Of a stretch of 64,000 nucleotides of DNA, positions 54,813 to 64,000 are shown piece after piece. The DNA is from Mermis nigrescens (Eukaryota > Nematoda > Enoplea > Mermithida > Mermithidae). The translations under genes and the position numbers were made by a program. How positions within the stretch are numbered: the first letter of the stretch is position 1; every line of letters begins with the position of its first letter. The notes under the pieces were generated by a model. That model was not told where the DNA came from and made no database searches. It worked only from the letters and a program-made list of their open reading frames with translations. The DNA lies in NCBI GenBank assembly GCA_036768485.1, contig JAVLUZ010000340.1, positions 7,703,802 through 7,767,801 of the forward strand, given 5' to 3'.

Positions 54813-57800
54813 ATGGCAGGGAAGAAAGTTTTGCGAACACTGCCTGGTAAATTGAAAAAACCTACTACGCCATCTACTTCAACTCGCCAAATAAATACTG
54901 CGCCTGTCGACTCGAACAATGGATTGTGACCCGCTTGACCCACCGTCCCGCTAGACCCACCGTCCCACTAGACCCACTTTTTCGTCCCGCTAGACCCACC
55001 GGAAGTCTCGCTAGACCCACCACGTGCATAATGAAGTGTCCCGCTAGACCCACCGTTTTGCGACCGTCCCGCTAGACCCACTTCGGATGACCCACCAGAG
55101 AAGAAAATTATGTACGCTTATGAGCAAAAACAGAAACGCTTGCAAAGTGTATCAATTCAAGTATATATGTTTAGTCAATTATATAAATAATTAATTAAAA
55201 AATAATTACATTTAATTCACCACCTAATCAATTAGAATTAATATACGATTTTTTGAAAAATACAAAAAGTTTCCTTATTATCAGCTTCACAGACTAACAT
55301 AGCTGACTTCATGTAACGAGTTAAAACGAAATTGACGCGACTGAAATTCATGGCTCGATTCGAAATCAAAATTTCTATATAGTCTTTGAAGCTATGAAAT
55401 AAACTGAGCACATGGACATTAGCCCTCCTTAGTCCTATTTTTAAAAACAGATTCGGACCTATTGACAATGACCTAATTAACATTTTCGATTTTTTAGTGA
55501 GAATTTGCAACATCCGTTCGGCCCGATTATTGTTGAGCCGTCTTTGTGGAATGACTACATGTTTTTCATCATTATTTTCATATGTGCATATCTGTAGTGT
55601 TATAGGAATGCAGTGTCAACGCTTCAATCTGTGTGCCTACTTAGTATGCGGAAATTCCCTAATCGGAGGATACAAAGAGTACAATACTATTACGATAAAA
55701 AGCAAAAAATGCACTCTGAAATGTGTTTGACAAGAGTGTATTCCTCGACATGAAAAATAAAAATTTATTCTTAAAACATAATCGGCCATGGCTGGTTACT
55801 TGCCATTGCCACACACATACACGCACGCACGCACATATCTTCTTTGCATGTTATAATTTGTAATGTACACAATATCATGCAATAATATACAAAATTTATT
55901 AATTTATTAATTAAATTTAATTGATTAGGTACTTAATTAAATGTAATTATATTTTAATTAATTATTTATATATTTGACTTAACATATATACTTGAATGGA
56001 TACACTTTGCAAGCGTTTCTGTTTTTGCTTATAAGCATACTTAATTTTCTTCTCTGGTGGGTCTTCCGAGACAGTGGGTCTATCGGGACGGTCGCAAGAC
56101 GGTGGGTCTAGCGGGACACCTCATTATGCACGTGGTGGGTCTAGCGAGACTTCCGGTGGGTCTAGCGGGACGAAAAAGTGGGTCTAGTGGGACGGTGGGT
56201 CTAGCGGGACGGTGGGTCAAGCGAGACGGGACTGAACAATGCAAGTAATAATGCGAGTAACAATGCGAATAATAAGGATGCAGATAATAGTGCAAATAAT
56301 GATCAATTACCCCCGTTGTTAGATACTGCGCGTACTACACAGTCTGACGACGAGTTAATTGTGGGTAATCCGTGTTCGCTCATTAATCAATTGGCGAATC
56401 CTAATGACAATAATTCATCAAATAATACGATTATCAATAATACGACTACCCTTAACACGTCAAATAACCGCAAAACTACTTCTGAGCCTTATAACGCCGG
56501 TTCTGACATAGAGCATAATAATAGCCCAAGCCCATCTGCCAATAATACTCGTGCTGATTCTGGCGTGACTAATGAACTTCTTTTTCAAGCGCTACAAACT
56601 ATTCATAGACAATTTGTTGACCTTTCTTCGCCTGTAAAACAAGATAAGAAAGAAAGTTCGGACAAAATGCATAAACTGCGCGTGGAGTTAAGTAATTTGC
56701 TGAAGCCACAATCGGTTTCTCATTGCATTGAAAATAATCCATCACAGCGCGTTAACCACTCTATCGAAAGCAAAAATTTCTCTGAATTTAATGCTCAAAA
56801 TGCTAATCGTGCAGAAAATGCGCTCCACGCATCTTCTATGTTGTCCACAGGCAACCGCACGATAAATTCTCGGTCACCTTCCGAAATTGTTCCAGAAAAT
56901 TTTGGACAAAATTTTTCGAACCGAGCACTGCTAACAGCAGAATTATCTCAAAATCCTTTAAATTCGCTTTTGCAACCAGTTCAAAATTCGGGTTTTCGGA
57001 ACATATACCTACGATTTTGCAGCCATTGGCATCGATTTTGCAGACGTCTCAAAATAAGCCTTCACTGTCGTTAAATCGTAATGCACCTTCTTTTGTGCCT
57101 AATGCAGTGAATTCGAACTCGCAGCAGCTTTTACAGCCTCCACCGCTGCAATATTTTCCGCCTCAAGGCTAAATACCTTCAAATAATTATGTACCAAATC
57201 CCGCAAATCTCGAAATACTGCCTAATAACCCTATTTTGCATTTGTCAAACATCAAAATGCAACCTCTGGAAATAAACTTATCTGGCATAAATAACGAACC
57301 CGGAAATGTGCAAAATGAATCCGCGTCTTTACCCGAGTCACCTACAAGGAGACAACATGTAAAGTTTTCTGACGAAAGCTTGACGAGCAGCTACGATCGT
57401 CCATGTACTCGTTGTTTGCGTCGCAAAAGTAAATCGCATCACCATCGTCATCATCACGACTCGGATTCTTCATCCGGTGGTTCGTACAGCAAATCACATC
57501 TCACGGATTCTTTAAATTGCGGACCTTTCATAGCACAAATGCAAGTCGCAATCGCAAATAAAAAATTTTTTAATGGCGATAAAACAGATATACGAGCATA
57601 TCTTGCAGAATTTGAATCACTCGCTGATACCTATGATATCAATAAATCGGATTGTGTAAAGTTTATGTCATCATTTCTGGATCCCTATGCTTCGCGCATA
57701 TTCCGTTCATTACCTGCTGAGATAAAACAATCTTATTCCAAATCAAAACAGGCGTTAATAGCGGAATTTTGGACGCCGAAACGCTTTTCAATCGTTTTTT

Positions 57801-58902
57801 GGAACATAAACAGCAGCCTCACGAATCGGTTAAAGCTTATTATCTCATGCTTTGCGAAGAGTTAATAAAAGCGGATCCTTATCTTGAAGCCGATTCTCAT
57901 CATTTTAATTATTTACTGCGACATCAATTGAAACAAGGTTTGTTACCTAACATATCAAAAGAAGCATATCATAAAAAACCTAGAGCATCGTTGGCTGAAT
58001 TTTTGGATAACGCACTAAATGCTGAATTCGCGAATAAGGAATTTGCGGATGACAAAAAAGCAGTAATGCCGTATGTATTGGTAATAGCCGCTCCTACAGG
58101 AGGCGCAATACGTAAAGATACATTTCGCGTGTCTAATCAAAATGAGCCCAATCGCTCGCGACAGAAAACGTTTCATCACTCATCGCGTGCTGAAAAACCA
58201 GAAAATGCCTTTCCTAAGTATTGCACCTCTTGCAAGTGCATAGGTCATATCTACGACGAATGTTTCACGTGTCAGCGACAAGAATCGTCTAATAATAATA
58301 ATAATCAGCCTGATCGAAATAAAAACAGTTCCATGGCTCGCAATCACAGCCAGTTGTGTTCTTTTGCGCCAAAATCGTTCACCATCGCGTTCGAATTCGC
58401 AAAATCGAAACTATTCTCAATTGCGATTTCGTAACTCTAGTCAACATCGTTCATCAAACTATGCGAATAATGATAAGTGCTTTAATTCGAGGCAAGCACA
58501 ATCGAATTTTAGGCAAAATCATAACGATACCATCAAAATTTGCGTGCCAATTATCAAAATTCGCATTACGATAATTGCTATGCAAATCAGTTGCGACAAA
58601 ACGCACCTTTTGTTCAGTTTCCTATCGAACAACGTGGAACACATTATAATTCGAACTATCGTAACAATAACGGTTCTAATTGCACATACGTCACATATAC
58701 TATGGATCACCAACCCACCATAAATTTGCCCCCACTGCAGCCAACCCTTACGTCTCCTAATGATGTAAACACGGTTACTGCAAAAGGGCCAGAATCTAGC
58801 ACGCGTTCTAATTTATTCGCGTCACAAGAATTTCTTGAAGAGTACGAGCGCTTACAGCGTCATCTCGCGATTTATGAAAAAAAGAAATTCGCCTCCAGTT
58901 AA
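54813..58902 (+). pseudogene. GYP-A gag, split by a transposon and frameshifted
   Basis: Starts at ATG 54813 (AAAATGG). 36 codons are followed by the insertion 54922-56233; the reading frame is the same on both sides. After it comes a long Asn/Ser-rich region (to about 56990), a frame change, TAA at 57170-57172, a His/Ser-rich segment (57430-57480), capsid-like sequence across another frame change near 57770, and a nucleocapsid zinc knuckle C-x2-C-x4-H-x4-C at 58222-58263. Frame changes near 58360 and 58530 follow, and the gag frame ends at 58902. Gag would form the particle and bind RNA. The Asn-rich N-terminus is unusual. Confidence 0.75.
54922..56233. mobile_element. 1312-bp inverted-repeat transposon with iterated 17-mers, inserted in gag
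   Basis: Flanked by GAACAATG on both sides (54914-54921 and 56234-56241), an 8-bp target duplication. Terminal inverted repeats of about 310-330 bp (54926-55250 and 55880-56230) are highly similar. Their outer 150 bp consist of repeated GTCCCGCTAGACCCACC units and variants, roughly eight per end; their inner part is AT-rich with AAACAGAAACGCTTGCAAAG. The 630-bp centre has a minus frame (55513-55238) and a plus frame (55497-55730) without recognisable domains and a (CACG)n-like run near 55830. Non-autonomous DNA transposon; superfamily unclear. Confidence 0.88.
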
Positions 58903-59335
58903 AACCATCGATCCGAATATTCCGATTGTAAGCCATGCTGGGACTAATTTGCCCACTATTCTCGTCAATGTTCATGGCACAGACGTACCCACTCTCATCG
59001 ATACGGGTTCACAGGTCACCATGATGACCACATCTGCATTTTTGCGTCTTGGTTTTAACTTACCACCTAAACAAGTCTCACAAGTTGTTCATGGTGTAGG
59101 CAAAATAACCGCAGTCGTACAATATAAAGTAATTATGACTATCACTATCGCGGGACAATCTATCTCTACAATAGTAGCTATAATAGATCATTTGCTGGAA
59201 GACATGCTCTTGGGATATGATTTTTGTGAAGCCGCATTAATGTGGGTTGATCCTATCAAGCGTTGTGCTTTTATAAATGGCATAGAAATTAATCTATTAT
59301 CATCATCTGAAAAATGCAATTTTGCACGAAACCCA
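58870..59335 (+). pseudogene. GYP-A aspartic protease
   Basis: The frame opens by a +1 shift from the end of gag. Active-site triad Asp-Thr-Gly lies in LIDTGSQVTMM (DTG codons 59000-59008). The later LEDMLLGYDF corresponds to the hydrophobic-hydrophobic-Gly motif before the second flap. It would cut Gag-Pol in the particle. Another frame change near 59330 leads into the reverse transcriptase frame. Confidence 0.8.
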
Positions 59336-60690
59336 ACACGACTACCTCTGGTGTTGTGTGTGTGCATGTTTCACTGCCGGAGCCTGTAATCATACAACCT
59401 CGGCACGAATTAATCACACCTGGTTACATAAGTCATGGTTCTTGTGATTTTGACATTGCATTATTCGAACCAAATTCTGAATTCATGGAAAAAATGTCAC
59501 TTTTTGTTGCTCCTTCCATAGTCAATGCATCGCAACCTATAATTCCTCTTTGCGTTTGCAACATCTCTAAAGCGCCAATTCGCATTGACTCTGGCGATAT
59601 AATAGGTTCTTTAACCTCTGACGCCAAAGTCGTGTCTCATGTCGCAAATTTTGATGATAGGACACCTGAGCTTTTTGCGTCAATAAATAAAGCTTTAAAT
59701 GGCTCCACCGTTTATTCTCGCCAACAGCAACAAATTCGTGAACTTTGCTTAAAATATGACTCTATTTTTGCATTAAAAAATGAGCCTCTCGGACGTACCC
59801 CTTTGATGGAACATCATATTGATACAGGGGATAATCCGCCCGTTGTTGGAAAAACTTATCATGTTGAGCATTGTAAAAGAGAATCTATGCAAAAAATAAT
59901 TAATGAAATGCTTGCTGACAAAATTATTCGGCCTACAACCAGTCCATGGGCAACTCCATTGTTTCTCATAGGAAAAAAGGACGGTTCCCTAAGACCTGTT
60001 GTCAATTATTGCCGTTTAAATGACGTAACTAAAACGCAAGTATATCCTCTTCCTCAACTCGACGATTATTCCGATACCTTAGGCTCTGCTGCATATTTTA
60101 GCACATTAGATCTAAAATCCGGTTATTGGCAAATTCCCTCAATAAACAATCTTGCGAAAAAACTGCGTTTATATGCCCTGTTGGCCATTACAAATTTGAA
60201 GTTTTACCTTTTGGTTTAAAAAATGCGCCCGCAGATTATCAGGGGCTAATGGAGCTTGTGCTCGCAGGTCTCAACTAGAAATCTTGCATTGTTTATATCG
60301 ATGATATAATCATTTTTTTGCGCACATTCAAAGAACATTTAAAAGATCTTGAAAATGTTTTTATTGCACTTCAAAACGCCAACTTACGGGTTAAACCTGA
60401 TAAATGCCATCTTGCGCATGCCGAAGTAAAATTTCTCGGCCATAGCATAAGTTCGCTGGGCATCGTTCCTGACATGTCTAAAGTCACAGATTTAGTCACG
60501 TTCCCCGTACCAAAAACCGTTAAATCTCTGCAGAGATTCCTTGGCTTAGTCCAATGGTTTAAGAAATTTGTTAAAGATCTCGCTAAAATTTCAAAACCGT
60601 TATTCCATTGTCTTCGCAAAGATGTCAAATTTTGCTGGAAGGCCGAACCCCAAACTGCTTTTGAGCTTCTTAAAAAGCATTTACATCTCC
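59336..60690 (+). pseudogene. GYP-A reverse transcriptase
   Basis: Order: a linker; thumb-side motif SPWATPLFLIGKKDGSLRP; VNYCRLNDVTK; FSTLDLKSGYWQIP; frame change near 60150; FEVLPFGLKNAP; in-frame TAG at 60276-60278 (TGG expected); catalytic YIDDI at 60294-60308; then VKFLGH and the connection region LQRFLGLVQWFKKFV. The length fits the gypsy family. Dead because of the stop and shifts. Confidence 0.85.
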
Positions 60691-61266
60691 ACCTATTTTG
60701 CAATTACCAAAATTCGACGATGAGCACCAATTTATCCTAACAACTGACGCAAGCAACTATGCGTTAGGTGCTATTTTGACTCAAAAACACTTACCATCAA
60801 AAAGTCGTTTTATTCTTAGCTACGCTAGTCGCGTGCTAAATTCTGCCAAATGTAATTATGCTACATTGGAGAAGGAAGCGCTAGCAGTGGTGTGGGCCAT
60901 CAAGCATTATTGACACTATCTATATGGTAAAAAATTCATTGTCGAAACTGATCATCAAGCCCTAACCTGGCTAGTAAACGTAAAAGACCCATCGAGTCGT
61001 TCACGCCATTGGGGTCTCAAATTACAGGAGTACAAATATGATATTGTGTACGTTCCTGTCGCATATAACTGCACAGCAGATCCTTTATCACGACATCCTA
61101 AATACGATCATGCAGAACGCAAATATAAACTTGAGCGCAAAAATATCGTTAATATCGCAAATTTAGACATGGAAGATTCTGAATCTGAGGACAAATCGGT
61201 CCCACCTGACCGACCGCGCGATAATACTCCTAATGCTACAATACTCCTAATGCGCCAAATAATAAC
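60691..61266 (+). pseudogene. GYP-A RNase H
   Basis: Frame change near 60690, then LTTDASNYALGAILTQ, YASRVLNSAKCNYATLEKEA and AVVWAIKHY. TGA at 60911-60913 is followed in the same frame by YLYGKKFIVETDHQALTWL and CTADPLSRHP. Matches 19729-20020 of copy 1. The acidic linker ends near 61205, and similarity stops at about 61266. Confidence 0.85.
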
Positions 61267-62105
61267 TGTAATGTAAGTGCCTAAGTACGACGCTTGGGGG
61301 TTCGAATGGGTCAGTCTAGTTTGTTGTATGATTTGGGCATAATTTTGTATTTTTCAAACGCTTTACACAATGCCAATAAGCACAACATACGAATGACTAA
61401 CCTTTAGTTGGAATTAAAGCACGACAGTGGACGAATCAACTCTTGCTAATGCTCACGGGATAACACACACCCCGCGCTTCATGGACGCAAGTAATCGCAT
61501 TTATACGAACGAGTTCTTACGCCACATGCTAATTAGGAGTAGCTCAACGCATAATTACAACGCTAACGATTTTTAACTCGTGCTCATAAGAGCCAAGGCA
61601 CGTAGGTGAGTAAACAGCAGCAGCAAGAATGGAAACAAATTAGATTTTCAATTTATAGATTAGCTACACGCTTATATACATTTACGTGCAACTGAGATAA
61701 AGAACGATCAGAAAGGATTACGGGCACGTTTACACTGACCAATTGACGTTCAAAAATAGAAACGAAGAAAATTACCAATTTTAACTAGAGTAATGCCAGC
61801 TAATAACCATGCTTTTTACACGAAAAAGTCATGGAAAAAGTATGTAAAAATAGAGGAGTTGGATTTAGTATTTAGGTACATTTGTCACAATTTTCCTACG
61901 CAAAAAATGAAGAATATCTATTTTTATAAAACATAGAATAATGGAAACAACAAATGTACAGCTAAGACGCATAAAACACGACAAGCGCAAAAAACAGGAT
62001 AAAAAATTTGTTTATAAATTTTTGAGAATTTTATACTTTTTAAGATTTTGACAATTTTATTTTATTTTTAATTATTAGTAATTTTGTAGATTTTTTTTAT
62101 GGGCC
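61267..62105 (-). mobile_element. Probable 3' LTR / untranslated region of GYP-B
   Basis: No coding frames. It lies directly after the GYP-B pol end on the minus strand and before the GYP-A break point, where a 3' LTR is expected. The partner LTR is outside the window, so borders cannot be set. Confidence 0.4.
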
Positions 62106-62640
62106 ACCAGTTTATTTTTTGTTTCAGCTACGAAACGCTAAGCGAGAAGCAGTTGATCTGATCTTTCCCCACCGTCCTCCACAGTATCCTGAAATTTCCT
62201 TAGACGGTTGATATGTCTTTTCAGGGTGAGTCGGCCATCCATGGGGACTATCAGACATTGGGCGCCTCTAAACCCAACACCCTATATGGTCCGTGCCAAT
62301 AGACTGTGTATTTTGAGATTTACCTGGTTTAATAACAGGCTGGCGGCATGTAAACGAGATCTCCTATTTTAAGTTCTAAAGGTTTTGCATTCCTGTCGTA
62401 GTACATCTTTTGGTTGATCTGTGAAAGTTCAATTTTCTTGGCGTGCAGTTTCCCACATACATGTGTCATGCGCTCACAAACTCTTGTTTATAATTCTCAT
62501 AGTCAGCGACATATGGACTTCGTAAACACTAAATGCTTTGTTCGATGGTAAGCGCATTTCACTATACAAAAGAAAAAATGGGAGTTTCTCTCGTGCCTCA
62601 TGGATTGATGTTCGGCATGCAAAGAGTACATAAGGAATAA
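62106..62640 (-). pseudogene. GYP-B pol C-terminal region
   Basis: Minus-strand words LKIGDLVYMPPA, a TVYWHGPYRVLG motif (62270-62320) and KTYQPSKEISGY match the integrase C-terminal domain of gypsy elements (GDLV...GPY.V). Interrupted by stops. Confidence 0.6.
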
Positions 62641-63240
62641 AACGTCCCAATCTCTATGAGAACTAGAAAATATACAGCGGAAAGCATTGTATGCAGTGTC
62701 TTATTAAACCGTTCAACCATGCCGATTGTTTCAGGTGGTATGGTGTAGTGCTCAGTTTTTGCGTATTACAAAGTTTTGTAATTTCTAAAAAGAGTGAAGA
62801 CATAAAGTTACTTCCACAATCGGATAAAAGTTCTTTTGGGGCGCCAAATCTGCAAACAATTTTTTCCCACAAAAAGTCGAGCTATTGTCTCGGCTGCTGT
62901 ATTCTCTACTGCAAAATCCCCAGCCATTTAGTTAGGTAGTCCATGAATACAACTAAATATTTATTTCCTGACAATGAAAGGGTAGAGGGCCTACCACATC
63001 AACCGCAATGCGTTTGAACGGTTCTCCCTCATCTTAAGAGGTTGCAGTAGCGGCGCCTCTAAAAGAACGATTTGGCTTTTTATGAGAGAAACAAATTGTG
63101 CAATTTTTGCAGTTTTGAATGATGTCAGAGTTCATGTTGTGCCAATAAAAACGTTTTCGAATTTTGTCTAAGGTTTTTCGTATCCCTAAATGTCCTGCAA
63201 AAACGTCACTGTGATATAACTCAAAAATTTCTGGTATCAT
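62641..63240 (-). pseudogene. GYP-B integrase
   Basis: 63240-63034: H2C2 zinc-binding domain (ELYHSDVFAGHLG with two His; CKNCTICF with two Cys). Then VVFMDYLTKW near 62980-62950, and KELLSDCGSNF with the second catalytic Asp (62663-62872 frame). The Glu region follows after a frame change (GMVERFN in another frame near 62725-62705). A different family from GYP-A by sequence and strand. Confidence 0.75.
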
Positions 63241-64000
63241 GTGTTTAGGTACGATAACTTGAAAACCTTCGATATTAGGCTTTCCAAGCCAGACATGTCA
63301 TCAAGAAGAACCGAATGTCTGGCTTCAGCTATAACAAAGTTTTGTTCTGAATCCTTCAAGCTTGTATCGATTTTCAGTTGAGTAAGGTACGTTTTTATCA
63401 TTTTGTGTGCATGCCTTTGTCTTGTTCGTCACTATAGAGCGCGTTATTTGAGTGGGTTCTGCTAATGATTTTGAAGCTGGATCGATTTTCTTTCTTCCTC
63501 CTCTGTTAACTCAGGTTCGAGACCTTTGTACAAAGTTAACAGGATGCTTTATACGTGAGAGTGCATCAGCATCCGAGTTGCTTTTACCTGGTCGGTACTT
63601 AATAATTACATCATATTCGAAAGTAGAGCCATAGACCAACGAGCTAATCTAGAGGAAGTGGATGATTTTTTCGTATATATTGCAATGGAGTAGATGATCT
63701 GTCATTAAAATGCATTTTTGACCATAAATGTATGGGCGAAATTGTTTTAATGCCCAAATGATAGCTAAAGCTTCAAGCTCAATTACTGCATAATTTTTCT
63801 CGCTTTTTGATAGACTCCTGCTTGCATATGCTATTGGTCGTTCAAATCCATTTATTTCTTGTGCTAAACTGCGCCTAATGCGTCTTTACTAGCATCTGTT
63901 TTAAGTAAGAATGGCTTTGTATAATCTGGATAGGTTAGAACTGGTGCGCTTGTTAAAGCTAATTTGAGTGCACGCGCTTGGTAATTCTCGTGTCCATTTA
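63241..64000 (-). pseudogene. GYP-B RNase H and connection region, cut by window edge
   Basis: Reading from the edge: LLKTDASKDALGAV, then an in-frame TAG, RPIAYASRSLSKSEKNYAVI, LEALAIIWALKQFRPYIYG, MTDH, and after a frame change SNSDADALSR (near 63570). These are the gypsy RNase H motifs. Reverse transcriptase and gag should lie beyond 64000. Confidence 0.75.

Larger units (their letters stand above)
53224..61266 (+). mobile_element. GYP-A Ty3/gypsy element, copy 2 (5' LTR to RNase H)
   Basis: 5' LTR, primer-site region, gag, protease, reverse transcriptase and RNase H in that order; integrase and 3' LTR are absent. The break at about 61266, where the match to copy 1 stops, coincides with the start of sequence belonging to the minus-strand GYP-B element. 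The coding part has at least six frame changes and several stops, so it is dead. gag is split by a DNA transposon at 54922-56233. Confidence 0.85.

Noticed and set aside
19728..61266. The two GYP-A halves as one element split by a rearrangement
   Set aside because: They overlap in about 290 bp of RNase H and linker sequence, and each carries its own different LTR, so they are two copies.

Overview
The window is AT-rich animal DNA. The evidence is spliced genes with GT-AG introns of 0.7-4 kb, Ty3/gypsy LTR retrotransposons, hAT-type MITEs and a degraded envelope gene of a kind known in invertebrate retroelements. There are no operons, bacterial ribosome sites or CRISPR arrays. The species cannot be named; a nematode or other invertebrate is my guess, not a result. 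Most of the window is transposon-derived.

Two host-type genes could be assembled by joining open frames across splice sites with matching phase. Gene A (+, 26464-39095) has seven exons and encodes 651 aa, rich in Glu/Lys/Arg/Gln and probably largely coiled coil. Gene B (-, 50926-45844) has three exons and encodes 261 aa, basic and low-complexity with a short coiled-coil stretch. The two are convergent. Neither product is recognised. Their introns and flanks carry many MITE insertions.

Left part (1-19.7 kb): two long copies of a non-coding repeat, here called family X, built from iterated GTGTAAA/TTTACAC boxes, flank several MITEs and a minus-strand, frameshifted envelope-like gene (13477-16306). 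That gene has a cysteine-rich segment resembling the phlebovirus G2 / class II fusion type and a C-terminal membrane anchor. Truncated copies at 31.0-33.3 kb and 41.2-43.9 kb retain only its N-terminal edge, enclosed between inverted arms and followed by family X. The envelope remnant therefore travels with a repeat that has inverted arms.

19.7-25.3 kb: the 3' half of a Ty3/gypsy element (GYP-A: RNase H, integrase, a small overlapping ORF, polypurine tract, 3' LTR), then a four-unit ABAB tandem array and a diverged LTR fragment.

53.2-61.3 kb: the 5' two-thirds of a second GYP-A copy (LTR, gag, protease, reverse transcriptase, RNase H) with many frameshifts and stops. Its gag is split by a 1.3-kb inverted-repeat transposon whose ends carry iterated 17-mers and which is flanked by an 8-bp target duplication.

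61.3-64.0 kb: a different gypsy element on the minus strand (GYP-B), running off the window edge.

Three MITE families were defined from ends and target duplications visible in the sequence. hAT-M1 (~240-276 bp) has nine near-complete copies, hAT-M2 (~255-355 bp) several, and hAT-M3 (163 bp) one. Most have 8-bp target-site duplications, the hallmark of hAT transposases, although no hAT transposase gene was seen here.
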